A stretch of 64,000 nt of DNA from Caulobacterales bacterium (lineage in GTDB: Bacteria > Pseudomonadota > Alphaproteobacteria > Caulobacterales > Caulobacteraceae). The stretch lies in contig JACPDR010000028.1 in NCBI GenBank assembly GCA_016183935.1, forward strand, positions 102,710 to 166,709. The letters run 5' to 3'. The notes under the pieces are model-generated. The model was not told the origin of the DNA. It saw only the letters and a program-made list of their open reading frames with translations, and made no database searches. Position numbers and translations under genes: made by a program. Positions 22,495 through 32,673 of this stretch are shown here, in pieces. How positions within the stretch are numbered: the stretch's first letter is position 1; every line of letters starts with the position of its first letter.

Positions 22495-25028
22495 AGAGCG
22501 AGACCGGCTTCGACCCGGCCCTCTACGAGCGCTTCCCCACGAAGGGGGAGCGGCCCGCCGGGGAGCTCGAGGCGCTCGAGGACGTCTGGTGCGCCCCCAG
22601 GGGCTGGCAGTGGATCACCGCCATCAACAACAATTTCGTCGGCGTCTACTACGTCGGCGCGGCCATGCTGTTCTTCGTGCTGGCGGGCGTCCTTGCGGTG
22701 CTGATGCGCACCCAGCTGGCCGTGCCGATGAACGGCTTCCTGCCGCAGGAGACCTACAACCAGTTCTTCACCGTGCACGGCACGACGATGATGTTCCTGT
22801 TCGCGGTGCCGGCGGTCGAGGCGCTGGGCGTGCTGCTGCTCCCGCAGATGCTGGGGGCGCGCGACCTGCCCTTTCCGAGGCTCAGCGCCTACGCCTTCTG
22901 GGCCTATCTGATCGGCGGCCTGGCCTTCTTCGCCTCGTTGTTCTTCGGCCTCGCCCCCAACGGCGGCTGGTTCATGTATCCGCCGCTGACTTCGACGGCG
23001 TGGTCGCCGGGGATCAACGCCGACTTCTGGCTGCTGGGCATTGGCTTTATCGAGATATCGGCCATCGCCGGAGCCATCGAGATCATCGTCGGCGTGCTGC
23101 GCACTCGCGCCCCCGGCATGACCCTCGACAAGCTGCCGATCTTCGCCTGGGCCATGCTGATCTTCGCCGGGATGATCATCATCGCCTTCCCGTCGATCAT
23201 CCTCTCGACCCTGCTGCTGGAGGTCGAGCGGGCGCTGAACTGGCCCTTCTTCGATCCGCTCAAGGGCGGCGATCCGCTGCTGTGGCAGCACCTGTTCTGG
23301 TTCTTCGGCCACCCCGAGGTCTACATCATCTTCCTGCCGGCGGCCGGGGCCATGTCGACCATCATCCCGGCCATGGCCAGGACGCCGCTGGTCGGCCACC
23401 GGCTGGTGGTGCTGGCCATGCTGGCGACCGGCTTCATCAGCTTCGGCGTGTGGGCCCACCACATGTTCACCACCGGCATGCCGACCATCTCGACCAGCTT
23501 CTTCTCGGCGGCGTCGATGGCCGTCTCGATTCCGGCCGGGGTGCAGGTCTTCGCCTGGATCGCCACCCTCGCGGCGGGCCGGATGCGCTTCAGCACGCCC
23601 GGCCTGTTCGTCGTCGGCGGGTTGGTGATCTTCGTCATGGGCGGGCTGACCGGGGTCATGGTGGCCATGGTGCCGTTCGACTGGCAGGCCCACGACAGCT
23701 ACTTCATCGTCGCCCACCTGCACTATGTGCTGATCGGCGGCATGGTCTTCCCGATGTTCGCGGCCATCTACTACTGGCTGCCGATGACCTCCAGCCGGCC
23801 GCTCAGCGAGCGGCTGGGCAAGTGGGTGTTCTGGCTGATGTTCGCCGGCATGCACCTGACCTTCCTGCCGATGCACCTGACCGGACTGATGGGCATGCCG
23901 CGGCGGGTCTACACCTATCTGCCGGACCGCGGCTGGGAGTGGCCCAACCTGATCTCGACGGCCGGGTCCTTCCTGTTCGCCCTCGCCGTGCTGGTCTGGG
24001 TCGTCGACATGATCCGCAACTTCCGCCCGTTCGGCGGCCGCGACGCCGGCAATGTGTTCGACGGCCCGGGCCTCGAATGGGCGCCGACCGACCTCTATTC
24101 GGTGCGCTCCATCCCGGTGGTGAAGAGCCTCTATCCGCTGTGGGACCAGAAGGGTCTGGCGCGCGATATCAAGGCCGGACGCTACTTCCTGCCCGGGACG
24201 GCGACGGGCGAGCGCGAGACCATCGTCACCTCGAGCCTCAACGCCGAGCCGCAGTATCTGCAGCGGATGCCGAAGCCCTCGGCCTGGCACGTCTGGGCGG
24301 CGGTGTTCACGGCCGGCTTCTTCCTGCTGCTGACGGTCAAGGCGTATTGGCCGGCGGTTATCAGCGGGGTGCTGGGGGTCTACTGCATCCTGCAGTGGTG
24401 CTGGTTCCTCGACCGTCCGCTGGCGCAGAAGACGGTCGACATCGGGGCGGGGATCACCGTGCCGACCTACGCCAGCGGGCCGTCCAGCCGCGGCTGGTGG
24501 GCGATGGTCATCACCCTCGTGGTCGCCGGCATGGTCGCGGGCCTGATGGGCTTCAGCTACGTCTTCCTGTGGAGCCGCCATCCGGAGGTCTGGGCGCCGC
24601 CGCCGGGGCTGCTGTCGATGGCCGGCGTGGTGGCGGCGAACGCCGGCGCGGCCCTGCTGGCGTGGCTGGCCCGTCGCGCCCTGCGACTGGACCGCCGGCG
24701 GAGCGCCGTCCTCGCCGCCCTGATGATGGCCGCCGCCGCCGCCCTGATCGTCGCCGCCTGGTTCTGGGACCTGGCGGCGTGGCGGGCGACCGGGCTGCAG
24801 CCGGAGGTCAACACCCAGGGCGCGACCGTCTACGCCTTCCTGGCGTGGCAAGGGTTCTTCGCCGCCGTCGTGGCGTTGATGGGCCTTTACGCCGTGCTGC
24901 GCTGGCTGGCCGGCCACGCGCGGGCCGACCGGCCTTCCACCTACGACCTGATCGCCCTGTTCATCGTCTTCTCGGCCGGGCAGGGGGCGTTCGCCACCCT
25001 GCTGACCCGGCTGTTTCCGGGAGGCTGA
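22491..25028 (+). CDS. ctaD: Cytochrome c oxidase subunit I (with subunit III-like C-terminal extension)
   Basis: The 845-residue protein contains the haem-copper oxidase core: a haem ligand His in TVHGTTMMF, GHPEVYI with the cross-linked His-Tyr and the type A1 glutamate, AHHMFT (CuB ligands), and VAHLHYVL (haem a3 and a ligands). After about residue 570 another 250 residues with about six hydrophobic segments follow, probably a fused, divergent subunit III. It reduces oxygen to water and pumps protons. The start is GTG overlapping the coxB stop; the long frame upstream is the coxB shadow. No haem A synthase gene is nearby. Confidence 0.93.
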   Translation: MKSETGFDPALYERFPTKGERPAGELEALEDVWCAPRGWQWITAINNNFVGVYYVGAAMLFFVLAGVLAVLMRTQLAVPMNGFLPQETYNQFFTVHGTTMMFLFAVPAVEALGVLLLPQMLGARDLPFPRLSAYAFWAYLIGGLAFFASLFFGLAPNGGWFMYPPLTSTAWSPGINADFWLLGIGFIEISAIAGAIEIIVGVLRTRAPGMTLDKLPIFAWAMLIFAGMIIIAFPSIILSTLLLEVERALNWPFFDPLKGGDPLLWQHLFWFFGHPEVYIIFLPAAGAMSTIIPAMARTPLVGHRLVVLAMLATGFISFGVWAHHMFTTGMPTISTSFFSAASMAVSIPAGVQVFAWIATLAAGRMRFSTPGLFVVGGLVIFVMGGLTGVMVAMVPFDWQAHDSYFIVAHLHYVLIGGMVFPMFAAIYYWLPMTSSRPLSERLGKWVFWLMFAGMHLTFLPMHLTGLMGMPRRVYTYLPDRGWEWPNLISTAGSFLFALAVLVWVVDMIRNFRPFGGRDAGNVFDGPGLEWAPTDLYSVRSIPVVKSLYPLWDQKGLARDIKAGRYFLPGTATGERETIVTSSLNAEPQYLQRMPKPSAWHVWAAVFTAGFFLLLTVKAYWPAVISGVLGVYCILQWCWFLDRPLAQKTVDIGAGITVPTYASGPSSRGWWAMVITLVVAGMVAGLMGFSYVFLWSRHPEVWAPPPGLLSMAGVVAANAGAALLAWLARRALRLDRRRSAVLAALMMAAAAALIVAAWFWDLAAWRATGLQPEVNTQGATVYAFLAWQGFFAAVVALMGLYAVLRWLAGHARADRPSTYDLIALFIVFSAGQGAFATLLTRLFPGG

Positions 25029-25031
25029 GCG

Positions 25032-25340
25032 ATGCGTCGCTGGGCGTGGATGCTGGGCGGACTGATCGTCTGGACCGTCCATTTCATGGGCGTCTACGCC
25101 ATCGCCAGCCTGGCCGATATGGTCAGCCGCGCCGACGATCCGACGTGGCGGATGATCGGCCTCGCGTTCAGCGGAGCCTGCCTGCTCGCGGCGCTGGCCA
25201 TCACAGGATGGGCCGCGCGCCGCCTGCGCCGGGGGACCGACCCGTCCACCCGGTTCGGCGACCAGCTGGCCCTGCTCGGCGGCGGCGTGGCGACGGTGGC
25301 CATCGTCTGGCAGGCGCTGCCTACCGTCATCGGCTACTGA
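25032..25340 (+). CDS. Small membrane protein of the oxidase locus
   Basis: The 102-residue protein has three hydrophobic segments (about residues 8-28, 42-62 and 75-96) separated by short charged loops. It starts three bases after the subunit I stop, so it is surely cotranscribed. It may be a small structural subunit (subunit IV-like) or assembly helper. I do not recognise a named family. Confidence 0.7.
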   Translation: MRRWAWMLGGLIVWTVHFMGVYAIASLADMVSRADDPTWRMIGLAFSGACLLAALAITGWAARRLRRGTDPSTRFGDQLALLGGGVATVAIVWQALPTVIGY

Positions 25341-25341
25341 C

Positions 25342-26043
25342 TCAGGGCTTCTTCGGGATCTCCAGCCCGCGCTGCACAGCCGGGCGAGCGAGACCACGCT
25401 CCAGCCACGCCGGGACATTCTTCAGCGTGTCGAACCCGACCAGGTCCCGGGCCTCGTAGAAGCCGATCAGGTTGCGCACCCAGCCCAGCATCGAGATGTC
25501 GGCGATGGAGTAGTCGTCCATCACCCACTCCCGGCCTTCCAGCCGCCCGTCGAGAACGCCGAGAACCCGCTTCGATTCCGCGACGTAGCGCTCGAGGGGC
25601 CGTTTGTCCTCGATCGCCTTGCCGGCGAATTTGTTGAAATAGCCCACCTGCCCGAAGATCGGCCCCATGCCGCCCATCTGGAACATGACCCATTGCAGGG
25701 TTTCGTACCGCCGCGCCGGGTCGGCGGGCAGGAACTGGCCCGTCTTTTCGGCCAGGTAGAACAGGATGGCGCCCGACTCGAACAGGGCCAGCGGCTTTCC
25801 GCCCGGGCCGTCGGGATCGATGATGGCGGGGATCTTGCCGTTCGGATTCAGCGACAGGAATTCCGGGCCCCAGGTCTCGTTCTTGGTGATGTCGACGAAA
25901 TGCGGCTCATACGGCAGGCCGGTTTCCTCCAGCATGATCGACGCCTTCACGCCGTTGGGCGAGTTGGTCGAATAGAGCTGCAGTCGTTCGGGATGTTGCG
26001 CGGGCCAGCGCCTGGTGATCGGAAAGGCGGAAAGGTCGGCCAT
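25342..26043 (-). CDS. YfcG/YghU-like glutathione S-transferase
   Basis: The 233-residue protein has an N-terminal thioredoxin-like domain with YSTNSPNGVKASIMLEE and the NPNGKIPAI and LFESGAILFYLAEKTG glutathione-binding motifs. The C-terminal domain has QWVMFQMGGMGPIFGQ and the SIADISMLGW helix. This pattern is that of the Nu-class YfcG/YghU group, which reduces disulfides and organic peroxides with glutathione. The ATG at 26043 is the start; the upstream extension is not conserved-looking. It converges with the oxidase operon, one base between stops. Confidence 0.9.
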   Translation of the reverse strand: MADLSAFPITRRWPAQHPERLQLYSTNSPNGVKASIMLEETGLPYEPHFVDITKNETWGPEFLSLNPNGKIPAIIDPDGPGGKPLALFESGAILFYLAEKTGQFLPADPARRYETLQWVMFQMGGMGPIFGQVGYFNKFAGKAIEDKRPLERYVAESKRVLGVLDGRLEGREWVMDDYSIADISMLGWVRNLIGFYEARDLVGFDTLKNVPAWLERGLARPAVQRGLEIPKKP

Positions 26044-26272
26044 CGTAAAGCTCCTGCTGCGTTCGGGACGGATGTAGGGCGGGCGGGCCCCACCGCAACC
26101 GGAGTGGTGGCGCATCCATCCGGCCGATTCTGGCGATGCGGCATGTCAGTCTGACCCAAGCGAAGGAGGAAGGCGGCCGCTGACGATGTGAACGCTGGGA
26201 ATGGTGTTTTCGGTTCAAGGGGACGGCCCTGCTCACTGGACCCGACGCGCCGGCGAGGGCAATGGAGACGCC

Positions 26273-27661
26273 ATGACCTTTCCGACCCCGTCCCCTGCCG
26301 ACTGGAAGACGCTCGCCGAGAAGGCGCTGAAGGACCGGCCGCTCGAAAGCCTGCTGCACCTCGACGCGGACCAGCTCGTGGTCCGGCCGCTGTACGCGGC
26401 GGCAACCGGCGTCGAACCGCTGTTCGCGCCGAGGCCGTCGGACGCCGAGGGCCGGGCGTGGGACCTGCGCACCCTGATCGAGGGCGACGACCCGGCGGCC
26501 GTCAACGCGGCGGTGCTGACCGACCTCGAGGGCGGGGCCGCGTCGGTGGTGCTGAAGGGCGCGGCGCTGGCCGACAGCGAGCCGCTGGCCCGCGCGCTCG
26601 ACGGTGTGGCGCTGGAACTGGCGGCGGTCGGGCTCGACGCCGGGCTCGACGGTCCCGAAGCGGCCAATGCGCTGGCGGTGGCGGCCAAGGGCTCGCCCCG
26701 GGCCCGGCTGATGTTCCACATGGATCCCGTCTCGGCCCTCGCGGAAACGGGCGAGGCCCCGCGCTCGCTGGAGGAGCACCTGACGCTGGCCGCCAACACG
26801 GCGGCGCGGCATGCCGGGGCCTATCCGGACGCGAGCTTCTTCCTCGCCAGCGGCCGCGTGGTCCATGAGGCGGGCGGCTCGATCGGGCAGGAACTGGCCT
26901 TCGCCGCGGCCAACGCCGTGGCGCTGGTCAAGGCCGCCGTCGAGGTCGGCATGACAGCGGAACAGGCGCTGAAGGGCGTGGTGCTCGGCGTCGCGGTCGA
27001 CCAGGAATATTTCGACGGCCTCGCCAAGGTCCGCGCCCTGCGCCTGATCTGGCGCTCGCTCAGCCGCGCCTTCGGGGCGGAGACGCCCGCCGTCATCGAG
27101 GCACGGTCGTCGCGACGGATGCTGTCGGCGCGCGACCCGTGGCCGAACCTGCTCCGGCTGACGGCGGCGGGGTTCGCCGGCGCGGTCGGGGGCGCGGACG
27201 CCGTGGTGCTGGACGGGTTCTCGCGGGCGGGCGGGCGGCCCGACGCCTTCGCCCGGCGGCAGGCCCGCAACACCCAGCTGGTGCTGATGGAGGAGGCCCA
27301 CGTCGGCCGCGTCGACGATCCGGCGACGGGCTCGTGGTTCCTCGACCAGCGCACCCGCGAGCTGGCCGAGGCCGGCTGGGCCGAGTTCCGGATCATCGAA
27401 GCCGAGGGCGGCATTGTGGAGGCCCTGCGCGGCCACCTGCTCCAGCCCCGCGTGGCCCGCGCCCGGCAGTCGCTCGAGGCGGCGCTCCAAAGCGGCGCGG
27501 CCCAGATGGTCGGGGTGACCAAATTCGTCGACCAGCACCCCCGCCCGGCCCCGGTCGAGCCCGACCGCGCCGCCGTCCCGGAAGGCGGCGGCGACGCCTG
27601 CGTGCCCCTGACTCCGATCCGCCTCGCCGCCCCCTTCGAAGCGCAGGAGACCGGCCGATGA
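26273..27661 (+). CDS. mutA: Methylmalonyl-CoA mutase, small (beta) subunit
   Basis: The 462-residue protein has the mutase TIM-barrel domain only and lacks a B12-binding C-terminal domain, as is normal for the non-catalytic subunit. It is somewhat shorter than many MutA proteins. Recognisable parts are [57 protein letters not shown] and [13 protein letters not shown]. It pairs with the large subunit to convert (R)-methylmalonyl-CoA and succinyl-CoA, linking propionyl-CoA to the TCA cycle. The ATG at 26273 has GGAG 5 bases before it, and its stop overlaps mutB. Confidence 0.92.
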   Translation: MTFPTPSPADWKTLAEKALKDRPLESLLHLDADQLVVRPLYAAATGVEPLFAPRPSDAEGRAWDLRTLIEGDDPAAVNAAVLTDLEGGAASVVLKGAALADSEPLARALDGVALELAAVGLDAGLDGPEAANALAVAAKGSPRARLMFHMDPVSALAETGEAPRSLEEHLTLAANTAARHAGAYPDASFFLASGRVVHEAGGSIGQELAFAAANAVALVKAAVEVGMTAEQALKGVVLGVAVDQEYFDGLAKVRALRLIWRSLSRAFGAETPAVIEARSSRRMLSARDPWPNLLRLTAAGFAGAVGGADAVVLDGFSRAGGRPDAFARRQARNTQLVLMEEAHVGRVDDPATGSWFLDQRTRELAEAGWAEFRIIEAEGGIVEALRGHLLQPRVARARQSLEAALQSGAAQMVGVTKFVDQHPRPAPVEPDRAAVPEGGGDACVPLTPIRLAAPFEAQETGR

Positions 27662-29799
27662 GCTTCCCCGATTTCGCAAAGGTCGATCTGGACCTTTCGC
27701 CCACCGGCGCCGGCCCGGCCCGCGACCCATGGAAGACCCCCGAGGGACTGACGGTCCCGACCGCCTACGACGCCTCGGCCGTGGAGGGGCTGGACTTCGT
27801 CGACGGCCTGCCCGGCATCGCGCCCTATCACCGCGGTCCGTACCCGACGATGTATGCGTCCAATCCGTGGACCATCCGCCAGTACGCCGGCTTCTCCACC
27901 GCCGAGGCCTCCAACGCCTTCTACCGCCGCAACCTCGAGGCCGGTCAGAAGGGGCTGTCGATCGCCTTCGACCTCGCCACGCACCGGGGCTACGATTCCG
28001 ACCACCCGCGGGTGAAGGGCGACGTCGGCATGGCCGGGGTGGCCATCGACAGCATCTACGACATGCGCACCCTGTTCGACGGCATCCCGCTCGACAAAAT
28101 GAGCGTGTCGATGACCATGAACGGCGCGGTCCTGCCCGTGCTGGCGCTCTACATCGTCGCGGCCGAGGAGCAGGGCGTCGCGCACAAGGACCTGACCGGG
28201 ACCATCCAGAACGACATCCTCAAGGAGTTCATGGTCCGCAACACCTACATCTATCCGCCCGCGCCGAGCATGCGGATCATCTCGGACATCTTCGCCTGGA
28301 CCGCGGAGCACGCGCCGAAATTCAACTCGATCTCGATCAGCGGCTACCACATGCAGGAGGCCGGGGCCTCGGCCGATCTGGAGCTGGCCTACACCCTCGC
28401 CGACGGCATCGAATACATGAAGGCGGGGGTCGAGGCGGGGATGCCGATCGACCGGTTCGCGCCGCGCCTGTCGTTCTTCTGGGCCGTCGGCATGAACTAT
28501 TTCATGGAGGTGGCCAAGCTGCGCGCCGGTCGCCTGCTGTGGGCCGAGGCGGTGTCGAAATTCGGCGCCAGGGACCCGCGCTCGCTGTCGCTGCGGGCGC
28601 ATTGCCAGACCTCCGGCTGGTCGCTGGCGGCGCAGGACGTGTTCAACAACGTCAGCCGCACCATGGTCGAGGCCATGGCGGCGGCGGGCGGCCAGACCCA
28701 GAGCCTGCACACCAACAGCCTCGACGAGGCGCTGGCCCTGCCGACCGACTTCTCGGCCCGAATCGCCCGCAACACCCAGCTGCTGCTGCAGATGGAGACC
28801 GGGCTGACGAAGGTTATCGATCCGTGGGGCGGCAGCTACTACGTCGAGCGCCTGACCCACGAGCTGGCGGAGCGCGCCCGCGCCCACATGGCCGAGGTCG
28901 AGGCGCTGGGCGGCATGGCCAAGGCCATCGAGGCCGGTGTGCCCAAGCTGCGCATCGAGGAATCGGCGGCGAAGACCCAGGCGCGCATCGACACCGGCCA
29001 GCAGACCGTGGTGGGCGTGAACAAATACCTCGCCGACCACATCGACGACATCCCCGTGCTCAAGGTCGATAACGCCGCCGTGCTGGCGTCCCAGCTGGAC
29101 AAGCTGGCGCGCCTCCGCGCCGAACGTGACGAGGCGAGGACGCAGGCCGCGCTCGACGCCCTGACCGACGGGGCGCGCGGCGATGCCAACCTGCTCGAGC
29201 TGTCGGTGCAGGCGGCCCGCGCCTACGCCACCGTCGGCGAGATTTCCGATGCGCTGGAAGCCGCCTTCGGCCGCCATGTGGCGACGGTGAAGACGGTCTC
29301 GGGCGTCTATGCGAAGGAGGCCGGCGACGATCCGAAGATCGCCCGCGCTCGTGGCATGGTCGCCGCCTTCGTCGAGAACGACGGCGGTCCGCCCCGCATT
29401 CTGATCGCCAAGCTGGGTCAGGACGGCCACGACCGGGGCCAGAAGGTCATCGCCACCGCCTATGGCGACCTCGGCTTCGAGGCCACGGCGGGTTCGCTGT
29501 TCCAGACCCCGGCCGAGGCGGCGAAGGAGGCGGTGACGCGGGGCGTGCATGCGGTGGGCGCGTCATCGCTGGCGGCCGGCCACCTGACCCTCGTGCCCGA
29601 GCTGAAGGCCGAGCTGGAGAAGCTGGGCCGCCCGGACATCATGATCGTGGTCGGCGGGGTGATCCCGCCGTCGGACGTCCAGACCCTGATCGACATGGGC
29701 GCGGCCGCGGTCTACCCGCCTGGCTCGATCATCGCCGACACCGCCATCGACCTCATCGAAAAGCTGAACCAGCGGCTCGGCTACGCCCAGAAAGCCTGA
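27658..29799 (+). CDS. mutB: Methylmalonyl-CoA mutase, large (alpha) subunit
   Basis: The 713-residue protein has the catalytic TIM barrel, with [40 protein letters not shown] and [24 protein letters not shown] as its typical blocks (shown here as separate short motifs). The C-terminal cobalamin-binding domain has GQDGHDRG (the D-x-H-x-x-G lower-ligand His) and VVGGVIP. It uses adenosylcobalamin to rearrange methylmalonyl-CoA. It overlaps mutA by four bases. The protective chaperone MeaB and epimerase genes are not adjacent. Confidence 0.95.
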   Translation: MSFPDFAKVDLDLSPTGAGPARDPWKTPEGLTVPTAYDASAVEGLDFVDGLPGIAPYHRGPYPTMYASNPWTIRQYAGFSTAEASNAFYRRNLEAGQKGLSIAFDLATHRGYDSDHPRVKGDVGMAGVAIDSIYDMRTLFDGIPLDKMSVSMTMNGAVLPVLALYIVAAEEQGVAHKDLTGTIQNDILKEFMVRNTYIYPPAPSMRIISDIFAWTAEHAPKFNSISISGYHMQEAGASADLELAYTLADGIEYMKAGVEAGMPIDRFAPRLSFFWAVGMNYFMEVAKLRAGRLLWAEAVSKFGARDPRSLSLRAHCQTSGWSLAAQDVFNNVSRTMVEAMAAAGGQTQSLHTNSLDEALALPTDFSARIARNTQLLLQMETGLTKVIDPWGGSYYVERLTHELAERARAHMAEVEALGGMAKAIEAGVPKLRIEESAAKTQARIDTGQQTVVGVNKYLADHIDDIPVLKVDNAAVLASQLDKLARLRAERDEARTQAALDALTDGARGDANLLELSVQAARAYATVGEISDALEAAFGRHVATVKTVSGVYAKEAGDDPKIARARGMVAAFVENDGGPPRILIAKLGQDGHDRGQKVIATAYGDLGFEATAGSLFQTPAEAAKEAVTRGVHAVGASSLAAGHLTLVPELKAELEKLGRPDIMIVVGGVIPPSDVQTLIDMGAAAVYPPGSIIADTAIDLIEKLNQRLGYAQKA

Positions 29800-29887
29800 G
29801 TCAGGGCCGGCGCAGGAGCGACGGCGCCCAGCGCCAGCGCGGAGACGGCGAGCACGGCGGTCGATCGGGACCTGGGACTCCCCGGCC

Positions 29888-30307
29888 TCACGGCCTATGG
29901 GCGTCAGGCAGGGCCGCGACCTCTTCGGCGGTCAGCGCACGATCCACCCGCGCGCGACACATGGCGCTGGGCGCCGCCGAGCCGGGCAGGGTGATCCGCG
30001 CCCAGTCGCCCGTGCAGATGCGGCTCCCGCCCAAGGGCGGGTCGGCCGTGATGGTCAACCGGTGGGCGATGTCCAGATCCATGCAGCCGCCGGACGTGTT
30101 CAGTTCAAAGACCTGGTCCTGCAAGGCCCGGACGTAGAGTCGGCCGGTCTCGCCCTGCCGGAAGTTACGCACCTGCTCGGTGTTGAAGCACTGGCGTTCC
30201 GGTCGGGCGGAAGCGGTGGCGCCGGGCGCGGCGCCGTCGACGGGGGCGCAGGAGGCGGCCAGGGCGGTTATGGCCGCGACGGCGGCGGATGAAACGAGAC
30301 GGGTCAT
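29888..30307 (-). CDS. DUF6491 family lipoprotein
   Basis: The 139-residue protein has a lipoprotein-type signal (ITALAASC, cysteine about residue 20) and a small domain with CFNTEQVRNFR, a VYVR-like LYVRALQDQVFEL segment, GGCMDLD and C residues in GGSRICTGDW. This matches the DUF6491 pattern of alphaproteobacterial envelope proteins with unknown function. The start overlaps the mnmC stop by four bases, although the products seem unrelated. Confidence 0.72.
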   Translation of the reverse strand: MTRLVSSAAVAAITALAASCAPVDGAAPGATASARPERQCFNTEQVRNFRQGETGRLYVRALQDQVFELNTSGGCMDLDIAHRLTITADPPLGGSRICTGDWARITLPGSAAPSAMCRARVDRALTAEEVAALPDAHRP

Positions 30308-32157
30308 GATCGATCTCCGTTCGGCGCGGCGCGCACGCCTGCCGCGCCGTCAGCGTCCACCCCCTGCGAAGGTTTCGCAAGAGGGGTAGTCATCACGAAT
30401 CGGTTCGGTTCGAGGCGCTTGGCCAGAGCCGCCGGGAGCGGCGAGGGAATGTCGATCGTCAGGGCGGCGACGTGCTCGGACAGCAGGGGCGCGGCGCAGA
30501 AGCCGCGCGAGCCGAGGCCGCTCAGGACGAACAGGCCCGGAGCCAGCGCGCCCGCCAGGGGCAGGCGGTCCGGCGTCGTGGCGCGGACGGCGGCGCGGCT
30601 GCGGGCGGGCCCCGCGGCCGCGACCCGCGCGGCCAACTGCGGCAGGCGCGCGCCCAGGGTCCGGAGATTGCGCGCCGCCGACCCGGAATCGGCCTCTACC
30701 GCCGTATCGCCCCGATCATGGGTCGCGCCGAACAGCAAGCCGGTGGCGGTCGGCGTCGCATAGCCGCCCCAGGCGGCGGGCGGGCTCGCGACCCCCTCGA
30801 CCCAGTCGGCCTGGCCGCGCACCGGGCTCAGCAGCAGTTCCGGCGCGAGGGCGACGGCGCCCCAGCCGGCGGCGATCACCACGATCGCGGCCTCGAGGAT
30901 CGGCTCGCCGGCCCGGTCGATCAGCTGCCAGCCGCCGGGGGCCGGCTCGAGCCGCGCCACGCTCGCCGTCACCCGGTTGGCCCCGACGAGCCAGGCGTCG
31001 AGCACGGGGCGGGGATCAAGGGCGAGGGCGTCGCCCATGAGCAGGCCGCCGGTTTCCACGGGCTCGCCCAACCGCCCGGCGCAGGCGGAGGCGTCCAGCG
31101 ACGTCATCGCCCCGTCCGGCCAGATATCCTGGGCGGATATCTTGGCGAAGCGGCCGGCGTCCCGCGCCGCCTGTTCCAGCTGCAGCACCCCCTCGGCAAG
31201 GACCGCGCGGGGAACCGCCGTATAGAGGGCGCGGGCGCGGGACAGGGCCTGGGCGTAGAGGGTCGCGACGCCCGCGTCTCCCGCGTCCAGCCGGGGCGTG
31301 ACCAGGGCCGACGGAAAGCCCGAGCCGCCGGCGCCGGGCCGGCTTTCCTCGACAACCGTGCAGGTCAGGCCAAGCGCGGCGAACGCCCGGGCCAGGGCGG
31401 CTCCGGCGATACCCGCGCCGATGATCGCCACGGCGGGCGCGGCTTCGGCCTCGCGGGCGCCCGGCAGGCGCGCCTCGAGCCGCTCGCGCTTCCGTCCGTG
31501 ACCGGGCCGTTTCTCGACGGCGAAGCCCCGCTCCGACAGACCGCGCCGCACCGCGCCGGCCACGGTGAAGGTCGCGACCCGGGCGCCCGCCGCCGAGTGG
31601 GCGGCCACGCTGTCCAGCACCGCGTCCGACCACATGTCCGGATTGGTCGAGGGCGCAAAGCCGTCGAGGAACCAGGCGTCGGCGCGGCCCGACCACTGCG
31701 ACAGGGCCCAGGCGGCCTCGCCGACCGCGAGATCGAGCGTGGCGTTGAACCCGGGCAGGTCGATGCGGTGGAAGCCCGGCGTCAGGGGCGGCCACCCGTC
31801 CAGCAGGGCGCGAACGGGCTCGGCCAGCTCCGGCCAGGCTTCCAGCGCCCGGGCCGCCTCGTCGCGACCGAGCGGGAACCCTTCGACGGAAAAGATGTGC
31901 AACCGGCCGTCCGCCGGGCCTTCGCGGCGCCACAGATCCAGCAGGGCGGCGATGTTCAGGCCGGTGCCGAAGCCCAGCTCGGCGACGGTGAAGCGCCGCC
32001 GGCCGCGCCATGCCTCGGGCAGGCCGCAACCGGCGAGAAAAACCGCCCGGCTCTCGGCCAAGCCGTCCTCGCGCGAGAAATAGACATCGTCGAAGCGGCC
32101 TGAGCGCGGCGCGCCGTCCTCGGTCCAGACCAGTCGGGGCGAACGGTCGTCAATCAT
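30304..32157 (-). CDS. mnmC: Bifunctional tRNA 5-methylaminomethyl-2-thiouridine methyltransferase/FAD oxidoreductase
   Basis: The 617-residue protein has an N-terminal MnmD methyltransferase domain (ELGFGTGLNIAALLDLW SAM motif and AWFLDGFAPSTNPDMW). Its C-terminal MnmC1 FAD oxidoreductase domain has IIGAGIAGAALARAFA, the Rossmann dinucleotide motif. It completes the mnm5s2U modification at the wobble base of certain tRNAs by removing the carboxymethyl group and methylating the amine. Order and length match the fused gammaproteobacterial enzyme. Confidence 0.92.
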   Translation of the reverse strand: MIDDRSPRLVWTEDGAPRSGRFDDVYFSREDGLAESRAVFLAGCGLPEAWRGRRRFTVAELGFGTGLNIAALLDLWRREGPADGRLHIFSVEGFPLGRDEAARALEAWPELAEPVRALLDGWPPLTPGFHRIDLPGFNATLDLAVGEAAWALSQWSGRADAWFLDGFAPSTNPDMWSDAVLDSVAAHSAAGARVATFTVAGAVRRGLSERGFAVEKRPGHGRKRERLEARLPGAREAEAAPAVAIIGAGIAGAALARAFAALGLTCTVVEESRPGAGGSGFPSALVTPRLDAGDAGVATLYAQALSRARALYTAVPRAVLAEGVLQLEQAARDAGRFAKISAQDIWPDGAMTSLDASACAGRLGEPVETGGLLMGDALALDPRPVLDAWLVGANRVTASVARLEPAPGGWQLIDRAGEPILEAAIVVIAAGWGAVALAPELLLSPVRGQADWVEGVASPPAAWGGYATPTATGLLFGATHDRGDTAVEADSGSAARNLRTLGARLPQLAARVAAAGPARSRAAVRATTPDRLPLAGALAPGLFVLSGLGSRGFCAAPLLSEHVAALTIDIPSPLPAALAKRLEPNRFVMTTPLAKPSQGVDADGAAGVRAAPNGDRS

Positions 32158-32190
32158 GGCGCGGGCCGTAACCCGGGAAAGGAGCGACGA

Positions 32191-32217
32191 AAAGGGGCCG
32201 TCCTTTCGAACGGCCCC
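32191..32217 (-). terminator. Terminator of lipoprotein gene 1
   Basis: On the minus strand GGGGCCG pairs with CGGCCCC around a 10-base loop and is followed by TTTT. It lies 29 bases beyond the stop of the first lipoprotein gene. Confidence 0.75.
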
Positions 32218-32245
32218 CGTGTTCGGCTTCGATCGCCGGCCGGCG

Positions 32246-32497
32246 TCAGTGGCCTTCGACAGGCGTGGCCGGGGCAGGCTCGGTCTGGGCCATTTCCGAC
32301 GCCGCGGCGGCGTCGGCGGCGGCCTTGGCGTCGGCGGCGGCCTGTTCCTCGGTCACCGTGACGGCGGACTGGTCGGCGATGCCGGACGCCTCGGCGGCTT
32401 CGGAGGCGGCTTCCGGGGCCTTCTCTTCGGCGTTGTTGTTGCAGGCGGCCAGGGCCAGGGCGGCGGCCGAGGCGGCGATCAGGGCGACGATGCGCAT
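32246..32497 (-). CDS. Small Ala/Glu-rich lipoprotein (tandem paralogue 1)
   Basis: The 83-residue protein has a short signal ending in the lipobox ALAAC (Cys about 19) and a low-complexity A/E/D-rich mature part, probably extended or coiled and exposed in the periplasm. The signal, MRIVALIAASAAALALAAC-like, is nearly the same as in the next gene. AAGGATC precedes the ATG. The function is unknown; it resembles small entericidin-like envelope peptides only in architecture. Confidence 0.7.
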   Translation of the reverse strand: MRIVALIAASAAALALAACNNNAEEKAPEAASEAAEASGIADQSAVTVTEEQAAADAKAAADAAAASEMAQTEPAPATPVEGH

Positions 32498-32611
32498 GGG
32501 GAGATCCTTCGTTCGAACGGACGACAGTGTCCCGACCCTCCGAGATACCGACGGTCGGACCGAAGCCGCAAGTGAATTTGCCGCAAGCTCCACGGCCCGC
32601 GCCGCGCAACG

Positions 32612-32643
32612 AAAAAGGGCCGCCCGCGAGGGCGACCCTTTCC
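32612..32643 (-). terminator. Terminator of lipoprotein gene 2
   Basis: Minus-strand AAAGGGTCGCCC and GGGCGGCCCTTTTT form a stem with a TCGC loop and a T-run. It separates the second lipoprotein gene from the first. Confidence 0.75.
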
Positions 32644-32673
32644 GAACGGACCCGAAGGTCCGCAACCCAGATA

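Noticed and set aside
22431..25418. Very long antisense open frame opposite the oxidase subunit I gene
   Set aside because: Its composition (H, R, Q, G, D rich, no domain) is the typical mirror of a high-GC gene; the plus strand carries a clear haem-copper oxidase.
26100..26272. Cobalamin riboswitch before mutA
   Set aside because: No B12-box-like conserved core could be found in the short gap; the mutase genes seem to have a plain promoter.
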